From Mycoplana dimorpha (GTDB lineage Bacteria; Pseudomonadota; Alphaproteobacteria; Rhizobiales; Rhizobiaceae): a DNA stretch of 64,000 nt. Where the stretch lies: contig NZ_PZZZ01000005.1 in the NCBI RefSeq assembly GCF_003046475.1, positions 62,001 through 126,000 of the forward strand, written 5' to 3'. The notes beneath the pieces were generated by a model. The model saw nothing but the letters and a program-made list of their open reading frames with translations. It was not told where the DNA came from and did not search any database. A program made the translations under genes and the position numbers. Shown here piece after piece: positions 1 through 7,578 of the stretch (positions within the stretch are counted from its first letter, which is position 1; each line of letters begins with the position of its first letter).

Positions 1-102
1 GTGGCGTTCCTGGCTTCCCTCCGGCCGGCCCTGGCTCTCCCACAGACCGTAAGCCCTGCGCCTGATTTCCTCGTCGCGGTCCGTCCCGTTCCGTGATGGC
101 AT
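1..102 (-). CDS. DUF2934-type small protein, N-terminal part only
   Basis: The first 34 codons of a minus-strand gene that runs off the left end of the window. The peptide starts MPSRNGTDRDEE and continues with IRRRAYGLWESQGRPEG. The pattern I-R-x-R-A-Y-x-L-W-E-x-x-G-R-P-E-G is the core of DUF2934, a family of short proteins common in Rhizobiales with no known function. GGGAG lies 7 nt before the ATG at 102. A GGAAC-N17-GTT promoter at 143-167 reads into it, which fits a general stress gene. The assignment rests on the motif; the C-terminus is not visible. Confidence 0.75.
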   Translation of the reverse strand, partial: MPSRNGTDRDEEIRRRAYGLWESQGRPEGSQERH

Positions 103-142
103 GACACATCTCCCGCCCGAGCAGCCCCAAAGCCCCGCTGCG

Positions 143-167
143 AACGACGCTGGCGGCCGGATGTTCC
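143..167 (-). promoter_or_regulatory. EcfG-type promoter for the DUF2934 gene
   Basis: On the minus strand GGAAC (167-163) is followed after 17 nt by GTT (145-143), with C before it, giving a full CGTT. The predicted start of transcription lies about 35 nt before the ATG at 102. It matches the alphaproteobacterial general-stress sigma factor (EcfG) consensus. Confidence 0.7.
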
Positions 168-277
168 GCCGCGTACGAATTCCCGGAGGGCTGTCGGGGC
201 GAGGCCACCGCCGGTTCGCTGCTGGGTCGGGAAATTCCGGGCCAGGTCCCTGGCTGCTTGGGCCGGCGGCTTGCGAT

Positions 278-302
278 GGAACAAGCCGGATTCCCGCCCG
301 TT
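278..302 (+). promoter_or_regulatory. EcfG-type promoter for the gene at 364
   Basis: GGAAC (278-282), N17, GTTT (300-303), preceded by C. It reads towards the small gene starting at 364, with a leader of about 55 nt. With the minus-strand copy at 143-167 it forms a divergent pair. Confidence 0.7.
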
Positions 303-363
303 TGGTCGAACGAGGAGGCGCAGATGGTGCTGCGGCAGGACAGATGAACGGAAGGATGCGAGC

Positions 364-579
364 ATGACGAACACGCCCAAGCCCGGTGCACCCGGCACCA
401 CCGACCAGTCCCCGCGCTGGGAAGGACCGCCCGAAACGCGCCCGAGAGGCTATATGCCGGCCAAGGACGAGCCGGCGAAGGATCGCGACGCGCATGGTGA
501 AAATCTTGCCGATCCCTCGCGCGAAAAGCTTTCGGATGCCGGCAAGACCAAGGACGACGGCAAGACCACGGACGAGTGA
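364..579 (+). CDS. small hydrophilic, probably disordered protein
   Basis: A 71-residue protein starting MTNTPKPGAPGTTDQ. It is rich in Pro, Lys, Asp, Glu and Gly, with no hydrophobic core and no cysteine, so it is probably intrinsically disordered. I recognise no family. The start is set by a GGAAGG purine-rich site just before the ATG at 364. An EcfG-type promoter at 278-302 reads into it. Small soluble proteins of this composition are frequent in alphaproteobacterial stress regulons; a protective role is only a guess. Confidence 0.65.
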   Translation: MTNTPKPGAPGTTDQSPRWEGPPETRPRGYMPAKDEPAKDRDAHGENLADPSREKLSDAGKTKDDGKTTDE

Positions 580-588
580 GGCAGTCGC

Positions 589-1185
589 TCAATCTACCTG
601 GCGCGCGGCACGCGCCAGGAACTCGTCCGACGACATCAGTTGCAGTTGCGTCGAGAAGCGGCGCTCGAACAGCTCGAGCGCGGCGTCGTATGATTCATCG
701 TCGCCGCTGCAGACGGCGTCGCGAAGGACGATGACGCGGTAGCCGAGATCGATCGCGCCCGTCACCGTCGCCAGAACGCAGACGTCCGTCTCCCCGCCGG
801 TGACGGCAATGGTCGAGACCCCTTCGCTGCTAAGAACGGCATGCAGTCCGCCTGTGAGCCAGGGCGAATAGATGCGCTTGTCGAAAACCCGTGCCGGCGG
901 CACCATCGCCGCCAGCTCCGCAACGAGGTGCAGGCGTTCGCGGGGAAGGTGCTCGCCCGTCATCATCCACCACTTGCGATAATAATCCTTCCAGGCGCCG
1001 ACGGCCTGCTCGGCGCTGTCGGGCGGCAGGAAACGGGTGAAGATGGTTCGCTCGGGGCGAAAGTCGGCGACCGCGGCCACCTGCGGCAGCGCCCGTCGCA
1101 TCCAGGGCACGTGCCAAGGCGTGTCCTCATGGAACAGACGCTGCATGTCGACGCAGATATGTATCCAGATCCCCAGTTCATCCAT
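589..1185 (-). CDS. isochorismatase-family cysteine hydrolase
   Basis: A 198-residue cytosolic protein of the isochorismatase-like (cysteine hydrolase) family. The expected catalytic triad is visible: Asp13 in CVDMQ, Lys103 in FDKRIYSPW and Cys136 in ETDVCVL. The length fits the single-domain enzymes. Members hydrolyse amides or vinyl ethers (nicotinamide, ureidoacrylate, isochorismate); nothing nearby points to a substrate, so I give no gene name. A GGAAC-N17-GTT promoter at 1223-1247 reads directly into it, which places it in the stress set of this region. Confidence 0.88.
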   Translation of the reverse strand: MDELGIWIHICVDMQRLFHEDTPWHVPWMRRALPQVAAVADFRPERTIFTRFLPPDSAEQAVGAWKDYYRKWWMMTGEHLPRERLHLVAELAAMVPPARVFDKRIYSPWLTGGLHAVLSSEGVSTIAVTGGETDVCVLATVTGAIDLGYRVIVLRDAVCSGDDESYDAALELFERRFSTQLQLMSSDEFLARAARQVD

Positions 1186-1222
1186 TACCGACTGCTCCCG
1201 CCGTCGACCTGTAGCTTGCCGG

Positions 1223-1247
1223 AACTGCGAACCGCACCGGGCGTTCC
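1223..1247 (-). promoter_or_regulatory. EcfG-type promoter for the isochorismatase gene (symmetrical)
   Basis: Minus strand GGAAC (1247-1243), N17, GTT (1225-1223), about 30 nt before the transcript reaches the ATG at 1185. The plus strand reads GGAAC (1221-1225), N17, GTTCC (1243-1247), so the element is symmetrical and could also fire rightwards. Confidence 0.65.
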
Positions 1248-1269
1248 GTTGCGGCCGATGCGGCGGGCG

Positions 1270-1488
1270 TCAGCCGTGCGAAGTGAACGGATCGTCACGA
1301 GGCCTATTCCGCTCGTGCGCGCCATCGAAATACCCCCAGTTCGTTATGGCGAACCGCCTGGCAGCAGCCTCGGCGGCCTCGCGGGTCGGAAGGTCCCGCA
1401 ACACCGTGCTGCGGCTCCCGTATTGCAGCAGCGCGGTCCGGCTGGCGGGGTCGTATTGCACGTTTAACTGATCGTGTGCGGCAGTCAT
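1270..1488 (-). CDS. small conserved-looking hypothetical protein
   Basis: A 72-residue protein starting MTAAHDQLNVQYDPASRTAL. The start is set by GGAGAA 6 nt before the ATG at 1488; longer versions would run into udgX. The sequence alternates hydrophobic and polar residues (SRTALLQYGSRSTVLRDL, then EAAEAAARRFAITNWGYF), which suggests a small folded alpha/beta domain. I recognise no family. It lies between udgX and the isochorismatase gene on the same strand. GGAAC at 1541-1537 has ATT rather than GTT 17 nt downstream, at best a weak stress promoter. Confidence 0.6.
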   Translation of the reverse strand: MTAAHDQLNVQYDPASRTALLQYGSRSTVLRDLPTREAAEAAARRFAITNWGYFDGAHERNRPRDDPFTSHG

Positions 1489-1565
1489 CCCGGGTTCTCC
1501 GTGCTCCTTGCGCTGCAATCGCCACGGAGGCCGAAGGTTCCTCCGGCAGCCCGCATGCAGCGGTA

Positions 1566-2210
1566 CTATGGCGCCGCCCCGAAGCGCCTGATCTGGGCGA
1601 GGTCGCGGACGAACCCGACGCGGTCGTTCCCGGCGCCGGGGCGATCGATCGTGCGGAGAAGGAACGACGGGTGGATGGTGACCAGGACGGGATAGGCGCC
1701 GGTCTCGATGATGCGCCCCCGGTCCTTCGTCACGCCCGCGCCGCGGCCGAGCAGCGAATAAAGCGCGGTCGCACCGAGCGCGACCACGAGCTGCGGCCTG
1801 AGCACGTCGAGCTCGGCGCCGAGCCACCACGCACAACGCTGGATCTCGCCGGCATTCGGCTTGGCATGGATGCGGCGCTTGCCGCGCGGCTCGAACTTGA
1901 AATGCTTGACGGCGTTCGTCACGTAGCACTGGCCGCGGTCCACGCCGGCCTCCTCGAGGCAGGCGTCGAGCAGGCGGCCGGCGGGGCCGACGAAGGGATG
2001 GCCGCTGAGATCCTCGCGGTCGCCGGGCTGTTCGCCGACGAGGACGATGCGCGCCGAGGGGTGGCCCTCGCCGAAGACCAGCTGGGTGGCGTGGCGGTAG
2101 AGATCGCAGCGCTGGCAGGCGACCGCCTGTTCGCGCAACGCCTCGATGGTGGCGCCCGGCGCGTGCTCGGGCGCCAGCGCCGGACCGGATCGTGCAGCAG
2201 TGGCAATCAT
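1566..2210 (-). CDS. udgX: UdgX-type uracil-DNA glycosylase (covalent)
   Basis: A 214-residue protein of the Fe-S uracil-DNA glycosylase superfamily. Motif A is GEQPGDREDLSGHPFVGPAG (59-78), and CxxC at 32-35 is a probable part of the cluster site. The loop KRRIH at 111-115 is the hallmark of UdgX. In the Mycobacterium smegmatis enzyme the His of this loop attacks the deoxyribose after uracil release and leaves the protein covalently bound to DNA; His115 is its counterpart. IHPSFLLR near the C-terminus is the usual motif C. It lies 28 nt downstream of treZ on the same strand, so it is probably co-transcribed from the treZ stress promoter. Confidence 0.9.
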   Translation of the reverse strand: MIATAARSGPALAPEHAPGATIEALREQAVACQRCDLYRHATQLVFGEGHPSARIVLVGEQPGDREDLSGHPFVGPAGRLLDACLEEAGVDRGQCYVTNAVKHFKFEPRGKRRIHAKPNAGEIQRCAWWLGAELDVLRPQLVVALGATALYSLLGRGAGVTKDRGRIIETGAYPVLVTIHPSFLLRTIDRPGAGNDRVGFVRDLAQIRRFGAAP

Positions 2211-2238
2211 GGGACTTTCCTCCGGTCCGCCTGCGGCG

Positions 2239-4065
2239 TCAGGGCTTTCTTTCTTCGCGCTGTCGCGAGAGCCGGCCAGGGTTCGGGAAGGTTCCTGCGC
2301 CCGCGTCGATCGTCACCAGGACGGCGAAGGGCGGCAGCGTCACCGTGGCCGGCAGGACACCGGCCGTGGCGAAGATCGTCTGTCCCGGCGCCGGCGGCGC
2401 TGGTTCTTCGGTATCGAGAAGGTTCGCCCGCAGGCGCAGGGCGGCCTCTCCCGCCGACCAGTCGATCGCGAGCACGCCCGGTGCGGTCTCCAGCGCCGTT
2501 GCGGCGATCGTCTCCGGCCGGCTGAGAAACGGGACGACGTGTTTGCGGCGCAGGGCGACGAGGTCTCGGACGAAGCCGGCATGCGCGCTGGCGGCGGGAT
2601 CGGCTGCAAGCGGCCAGTCGAGTTTCGAGCGCTCGAAGGTCTCCAGGGCGCGCGGGTCGGGCAGGTCGAACCTGCTCACGTCGGCGGCGATCTTGCTGAA
2701 GTTCTGCGCCTCCTGCCATCGGCTCCGGCGCATCGCCTCCGGCTCGGCCGCGTCGTGATCCAGGAAGAAATGGAACGACCCGCCTTCACCGAACTCCTCG
2801 CCCATGAACAGCATCGGCACCTGCGGCGACAGCAACAGCATCGCCATCAGGGCAGCAAGCAGCCGGTCATCGGCGAGCGAAGCCAGCCGTTCGCCGAACG
2901 CCCGGTTGCCGACCTGGTCGTGGTTCTGCAGGAACGTAACCTGCAGCCGCGGCGGAACCGGTCCGGCATAGGAGATGTCGCCGGATGTGGACAGCCGGAG
3001 AATGCGGCCGGTGATCGCCTCGCGCAGCGATGCCCAGCGGTCCACGGCAAACGGCGCGTAGTGGCCGACCTGCTCGTCCGTCGCGATCACGTGCAGCACA
3101 TGGTGCAGATCGTGGTTCCAGACTGCGGTGTAGGGGGGCCGTCCGGTCTCGTCGGGCTGCAGCAGTTCGAGATGGGCGGGGTCCTCGCAAATCAAGTGAA
3201 CCTCCCGGTCGGGAAAGGCGGAACGGACCTCGCCGGCGAGTTCCTCAAGGATATGCCGGTCGCTGCTGTCCTCCATGTGCTCGGTCGCGTCGAGCCGCAG
3301 GCCGTCGAAATGGAAGTCGCCGATCCAGTAGAGCGCGTTGTCGATGAAGTAGCGCCGTACCGCCGGCTCGTCGAAGGCAATCGCCCCGCCCCAGGGGGTG
3401 TGTCGCTCGGGATGGAAGAACGACGGGGCGTAGCTGCCGAGATAATTGCCCTGTGGACCGAAGTGATTATAGACGACATCGAGCAGGACCATGATGCCGA
3501 GCGCATGGGCGGCGTCGACCAGGGCCTTGAGGTCGTCGGCGGTTCCGTAGGCATTGTGCGGCGCATAGTGCAGCACGCCGTCATAGCCCCAGCCGCGGCG
3601 GCCGGGAAACTGCGCGACCGGCATGAGCTCGATGGCCGTCACGCCCAGGCCGCTGAGGAACTCCAGCTTGTCGATGGCGGCGCGGAAGCTCCCCTCGGGC
3701 GTGAAGGTGCCGACATGCAACTCGTAGAGCACCGTTTCGCACCACGGCCGTCCCCGCCAGCCGCCGTCGTGCCACCGGTAGCGCTCCTGGTCGACGACGA
3801 GGGAAGGGCCGTCGACCTCGTTCAGCTGCGCGCAGGAGGCGGGATCGGGAACGAGCATGCCGTCGGCGAGCCGGAACAGGTAGGGCGTGCCATGGGGGAC
3901 GTTGTCCACCGTGGTTTCGAACCAGCCGCCCGGGACCGCTTCCATCAAAAGTTCGCGACCGTTGAGCGCGAGCGCCACCGCGGACTGCGAAGGAGCCCAC
4001 AGGCGGAACTGCACGCGGTCGTCGCCGAGGCAGTTCGCCCCCCAGTGTCTGTGCCGTGGCCGCAT
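2239..4065 (-). CDS. treZ: malto-oligosyltrehalose trehalohydrolase
   Basis: A 608-residue GH13 enzyme that releases trehalose from maltooligosyl-trehalose, the second step of the TreY-TreZ pathway. An N-terminal beta-sandwich (RVQFRLWAP) precedes a TIM barrel with GLRLDATEHMED (nucleophile Asp), LICEDPAHLE (acid/base Glu region) and LQNHDQVGNR (transition-state Asp). The start is the ATG at 4065, preceded by GAGAGG, rather than the longer frame from 4155. TreY, the partner synthase, is not in this window. It is divergent from glgX, and each gene has its own EcfG-type promoter. The likely role is trehalose production from glycogen under osmotic or drying stress. Confidence 0.93.
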   Translation of the reverse strand: MRPRHRHWGANCLGDDRVQFRLWAPSQSAVALALNGRELLMEAVPGGWFETTVDNVPHGTPYLFRLADGMLVPDPASCAQLNEVDGPSLVVDQERYRWHDGGWRGRPWCETVLYELHVGTFTPEGSFRAAIDKLEFLSGLGVTAIELMPVAQFPGRRGWGYDGVLHYAPHNAYGTADDLKALVDAAHALGIMVLLDVVYNHFGPQGNYLGSYAPSFFHPERHTPWGGAIAFDEPAVRRYFIDNALYWIGDFHFDGLRLDATEHMEDSSDRHILEELAGEVRSAFPDREVHLICEDPAHLELLQPDETGRPPYTAVWNHDLHHVLHVIATDEQVGHYAPFAVDRWASLREAITGRILRLSTSGDISYAGPVPPRLQVTFLQNHDQVGNRAFGERLASLADDRLLAALMAMLLLSPQVPMLFMGEEFGEGGSFHFFLDHDAAEPEAMRRSRWQEAQNFSKIAADVSRFDLPDPRALETFERSKLDWPLAADPAASAHAGFVRDLVALRRKHVVPFLSRPETIAATALETAPGVLAIDWSAGEAALRLRANLLDTEEPAPPAPGQTIFATAGVLPATVTLPPFAVLVTIDAGAGTFPNPGRLSRQREERKP

Positions 4066-4092
4066 GGTCGCCTCTCGTCGGTGGTCCGGCAG

Positions 4093-4117
4093 AACCGCCG
4101 GCCGGCGCCAAGGTTCC
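4093..4117 (-). promoter_or_regulatory. EcfG-type promoter for treZ
   Basis: Minus strand GGAAC (4117-4113), N17, GTT (4095-4093). The predicted leader before the treZ ATG at 4065 is about 20 nt. Confidence 0.75.
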
Positions 4118-4139
4118 CGCCGTCCAAACAGGCTCGCGT

Positions 4140-4164
4140 GGAACTTTCCGTTCAAGATTGCGTT
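4140..4164 (+). promoter_or_regulatory. EcfG-type promoter for glgX
   Basis: GGAAC (4140-4144), N16, CGTT (4161-4164), a full match to the consensus. It reads towards glgX at 4295 and leaves a long leader of roughly 125 nt. It is back to back with the treZ promoter, the two -35 elements 22 nt apart. Confidence 0.75.
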
Positions 4165-4294
4165 GCTCGCGAACCGTCAGGACAGCCGTAAGCTCGTCAG
4201 TCGCGCGCCGCCGCATTCAGCCGCACCGCCGCCGGACAGCTCTCCTGTTCCTCCGGCAGCCGCGAAGGGCACTCAGATTGCCGAGGGAACGCCC

Positions 4295-6403
4295 ATGACC
4301 TTCTCCTTCTCCGAACTCGATTTCCTCGTGCCGGAGCTCGGGGCCGAATACACCGGCGACGGGGTGCATTTCGCCGTGTTTTCCGCCCATGCCGAGCGGA
4401 TCGAGCTCTGCCTCTTCTCGCCCGACGGCAAGGAGGAAACCGCCCGTCTGCCGCTGCCGAAGCGGGAGGGTGACGTCTGGTCGGGCTATGTCGCCGGCCT
4501 GCAGCCCGGAACGCTCTATGGCTATCGCGCCCACGGCCCTTACGACCCGGCCCGCGGCCACCGCTTCAATCACAACAAGCTGCTGCTCGATCCATACGCC
4601 AAGCAGATCGCCGGCGAACTCGTGTGGGACGACGCGCTCTACGGCTATACGATCGGTGCGGCGGACGAAGACCTCTCCTTCGACGAGCGCGACAGTGCCC
4701 CGTTCATGGTCAAGGGCGTGGTGCAGGACCCGGCTTTCGACTGGGACGGCGACCAGGCGATCCGCCGGCCGTGGACGGAAACGATCATCTACGAGGCGCA
4801 TGTCCGCGGCATGACGATGCTGCATCCGCACGTCCCGGACGAGCTGCGCGGCACCTTTCTTGGCATGTGCAGCGATCCGATCATCGACCACCTGACGAAG
4901 CTCGGCGTCACCGCGGTGGAGGTATTGCCCGTCCAGTATTTTCTCGACGACCGGTACCTGGTGGAGAAAGGGCTCCGCAACTATTGGGGCTATCAGAGCC
5001 TCGGCTTCTTCGCGCCGCAGCGGCGCTACATGTCGGGCGAACGGATCACCGAGTTCAAGACGATGGTCAGGCGGTTCCATGCCGCCGGCATCGAGGTCAT
5101 CATGGACGTGGTCTACAACCACACGGCCGAGGGCTCCGAACGCGGCCCGACGCTGAGCTTCCGAGGCCTCGACAATCTCAGCTACTACCGGCTTTCGCCC
5201 GACGATCCGCGCCACACCTACGACACGACCGGGACCGGCAACACCTTGAACGTCGCCCATTCGATGGTGCTGCGCATGGTGCTCGACAGCCTGCGCTACT
5301 GGGTCGGGGTGATGCATGTCGACGGCTTCCGCTTCGACCTGGCGAGCACGCTCGGCCGCACCCGGCATGTCGAGTTCGACCGCGATGGCGGGTTTTTCGA
5401 CGCGATCCGGCAGGATCCTGTGCTGGGCGGCGTGAAGCTGATCGCCGAGCCCTGGGACGTCGGAGACGGCGGCTACCAGGTCGGCGGCTTTCCGCATCCG
5501 TTCCGCGAGTGGAACGACAAGTATCGCGACGACGTGCGCAGCTTCTGGAAGGGCGACGGCGGGCTGGTGCCCCGGCTCGCCGAGCGCCTGACCGGCTCGG
5601 GCCGGCAGTTCAACCATTCCGACCGCGGCGCCACCGCCTCGATCAACCTCTTGAGCGCCCATGACGGCTTCACGCTCGCCGACACGGTCTCCTATAGCGA
5701 CAAGCACAACGAGGCGAATGGCGAGGACAATCGCGACGGCCATTCCGACAATCATTCCGACAACATGGGCTGGGAAGGAGACACGCAGGAACCTGAAATC
5801 GTCGCCGCCCGGATGCGCCGTCGCCGCAACATGATGGCCACCCTGCTTCTCAGCCAGGGCGTGCCGATGATCCTTGGCGGCGACGAGCTCGGCAACGGCC
5901 AGGCTGGCAACAACAACGCCTATTGCCAGGACAATGAGATCGGCTGGATCGACTGGCGCGGCGTGGACGAGCCGTTTGTCGAGTTTTGCCGCGCCATGGT
6001 GGCGCTGCGCAAGGCGCATCCCTGTCTTCGGCCGGAGCGCTTCCCCAACGGCGAGGGGCCGGACGACATTGCCTGGTTCAAGCCGGACGGCGCCGGGATG
6101 GACGAGGCGGCCTGGAACGATCCGGAACTGCGCGTCCTCGGCGTCTGCCTGACGCGGGTGACGGCGGGCGGGCCGCAGCAGGCGCCGACGACGGATCGCC
6201 TGCTGATGGTGTTCAACGCCGGCGGCGAGTGTGGCTTTGTGCTTCCGGCCATCGACGGGATCGCCCGATGGCGGCGCGTGCTCGACACCGGCGCCGATGA
6301 GGCCTTTGCGACGGCCGAGGCGGTGGAGGGCGGGATCACGGTGCCGCCGGCGAGCGTGCTCGCCTTCGTGCCGGCCGATGAACCGGGGGCGGAGCATGCT
6401 TGA
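4295..6403 (+). CDS. glgX: glycogen debranching enzyme GlgX
   Basis: A 702-residue GH13 isoamylase-type enzyme that cuts alpha-1,6 branches of glycogen after phosphorylase trimming. After an N-terminal CBM48-like region (GDGVHFAVFSAHAERIELCLF) the barrel shows DVVYNHTAEG, GFRFDLAST (nucleophile Asp), LIAEPWDVG (acid Glu) and SAHDGFTLADTVSY (transition-state Asp). The start is the ATG at 4295, with GAGGGAA upstream. The length fits GlgX. Linear maltodextrins released here are the natural input for TreY-TreZ, so pairing with divergent treZ links glycogen breakdown to trehalose. Its stop overlaps the start of the topoisomerase gene by 8 nt. Confidence 0.94.
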   Translation: MTFSFSELDFLVPELGAEYTGDGVHFAVFSAHAERIELCLFSPDGKEETARLPLPKREGDVWSGYVAGLQPGTLYGYRAHGPYDPARGHRFNHNKLLLDPYAKQIAGELVWDDALYGYTIGAADEDLSFDERDSAPFMVKGVVQDPAFDWDGDQAIRRPWTETIIYEAHVRGMTMLHPHVPDELRGTFLGMCSDPIIDHLTKLGVTAVEVLPVQYFLDDRYLVEKGLRNYWGYQSLGFFAPQRRYMSGERITEFKTMVRRFHAAGIEVIMDVVYNHTAEGSERGPTLSFRGLDNLSYYRLSPDDPRHTYDTTGTGNTLNVAHSMVLRMVLDSLRYWVGVMHVDGFRFDLASTLGRTRHVEFDRDGGFFDAIRQDPVLGGVKLIAEPWDVGDGGYQVGGFPHPFREWNDKYRDDVRSFWKGDGGLVPRLAERLTGSGRQFNHSDRGATASINLLSAHDGFTLADTVSYSDKHNEANGEDNRDGHSDNHSDNMGWEGDTQEPEIVAARMRRRRNMMATLLLSQGVPMILGGDELGNGQAGNNNAYCQDNEIGWIDWRGVDEPFVEFCRAMVALRKAHPCLRPERFPNGEGPDDIAWFKPDGAGMDEAAWNDPELRVLGVCLTRVTAGGPQQAPTTDRLLMVFNAGGECGFVLPAIDGIARWRRVLDTGADEAFATAEAVEGGITVPPASVLAFVPADEPGAEHA

Positions 6404-7439
6404 CGGTCCGCTGAAGCAGACCGGGCTCGTCTATGTCAGCGACAGCGAGCCCGGCATCCGGCGTCTGCCGCAGGGGCGCGGGTTCTGCTACCGGCTGCCC
6501 GGCGGCGAGCTTGTCACCGACCCGGCGGTCAAGGCCCGCATCGCCGCCCTCGGCCTGCCGCCGGCCTATCGTGACGTCTGGATCTGCATGGACGAAAACG
6601 GCCATCTGCAGGCGACCGGATACGATGCCCGCGGCCGCAAGCAGTACCGCTACCATCGCCAATGGCAGGCCCTGCGCAGCGCCGACAAGTTCGAACAGCT
6701 GATATCCTTCGGGCAGGCGTTGCCGGGGCTGCGCCGCACGGTGCGTCGTCACCTGGAAGGGCCGGTCAGCTGCGCCGATACGGTGCTGGCCGGCCTGGTG
6801 ATGCTGCTCGACGAGGAGCACCTGCGCGTCGGCAATCGGACCTATGCCGCGGAAAACCGCACCTATGGGGCGACGACACTGCTGAAGCGCCATGTCCGGG
6901 TTCGCGATGACGGCATCGAGCTTCGCTTCACCGCCAAGGGCGGCAAGCGGGTGCGGCGCATCCTCAGAAATCCGCGCCTGCACCGGATACTGGAAGTGGT
7001 GGCCGACCTGCCGGGGCGGCAGCTGTTTGTCTGGCAGGGCGAGGACGGCGTTGTCCGTCCAATCGATTCTGGCCGGCTGAACGCCTACCTGAACCGATAT
7101 GCGGGCGAGGGGGTATCGGCAAAGACGTTCCGCACCTGGGCTGGCAGCCTTGCCGCCTTCGCCGCGGCACGCGCGTCGATCGAAGATGGCGGACGCCCCA
7201 CCGTGCGCGGCATGACCGAGGCGGCCGCGGAAGTCCTGCACAACACGCCGGCGATCTGCCGGTCCAGTTACGTCCATCCGGACGTCCTGTCCTTGTCCGA
7301 CCGCCAGCTCGTCCTGCCGCGCAACGGCCTCGGCATGCCCAGCCGGACCCTCGCAGGCCTGCGCGCGGAGGAGAACCGGATGCTGGGCTTCCTGCTGTGG
7401 GCACGCCGGCGCAGGCGGCACGGGGCGCAGCGGGCCTAG
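6396..7439 (+). CDS. DNA topoisomerase IB (poxvirus type)
   Basis: A 347-residue type IB topoisomerase that relaxes supercoils through a 3'-phosphotyrosyl link. The bacterial viral-like family signatures are present: LRVGN (140s, with Arg144), KGGKRVRR near 181-188, FRTWAGSLAA (Arg246) and ICRSSYVHP, where Tyr292 is the nucleophile. The ATG at 6396 lies inside the end of glgX (8-nt overlap), so the two are probably translationally coupled and transcribed from the glgX stress promoter. The family is scattered among bacteria and often sits in stress or DNA-repair contexts. Confidence 0.92.
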   Translation: MLDGPLKQTGLVYVSDSEPGIRRLPQGRGFCYRLPGGELVTDPAVKARIAALGLPPAYRDVWICMDENGHLQATGYDARGRKQYRYHRQWQALRSADKFEQLISFGQALPGLRRTVRRHLEGPVSCADTVLAGLVMLLDEEHLRVGNRTYAAENRTYGATTLLKRHVRVRDDGIELRFTAKGGKRVRRILRNPRLHRILEVVADLPGRQLFVWQGEDGVVRPIDSGRLNAYLNRYAGEGVSAKTFRTWAGSLAAFAAARASIEDGGRPTVRGMTEAAAEVLHNTPAICRSSYVHPDVLSLSDRQLVLPRNGLGMPSRTLAGLRAEENRMLGFLLWARRRRRHGAQRA

Positions 7440-7578
7440 GCACTGGATCTTCACACGGGGCCGATCTGTCCGGCCGGGTCGGATCGTCGCTCGAGCGGAT
7501 GCGCGGACCGTTGGGCGTGGGGCCGGTTGAACCACTTGCCCGGTCGCCCGGTCTGTTGCGCAGGTCCATCAAAGCTGT

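Noticed and set aside
101-367. An 88-codon plus-strand frame near the left end.
   Set aside because: It overlaps the start of the DUF2934 gene and runs through the promoters at 143-167 and 278-302; the product is low-complexity Gly/Arg/Ala.
1517-1541. GGAAC-N17-ATT before the 72-residue gene at 1270-1488.
   Set aside because: The -10 has ATT instead of GTT, and the gene can be read from the treZ-udgX transcript, so I did not list it as a promoter.
4217-6397. A 726-codon frame antisense to glgX.
   Set aside because: GlgX motifs are intact in the plus strand; the antisense product is Arg/His/Ala-rich without recognisable domains.
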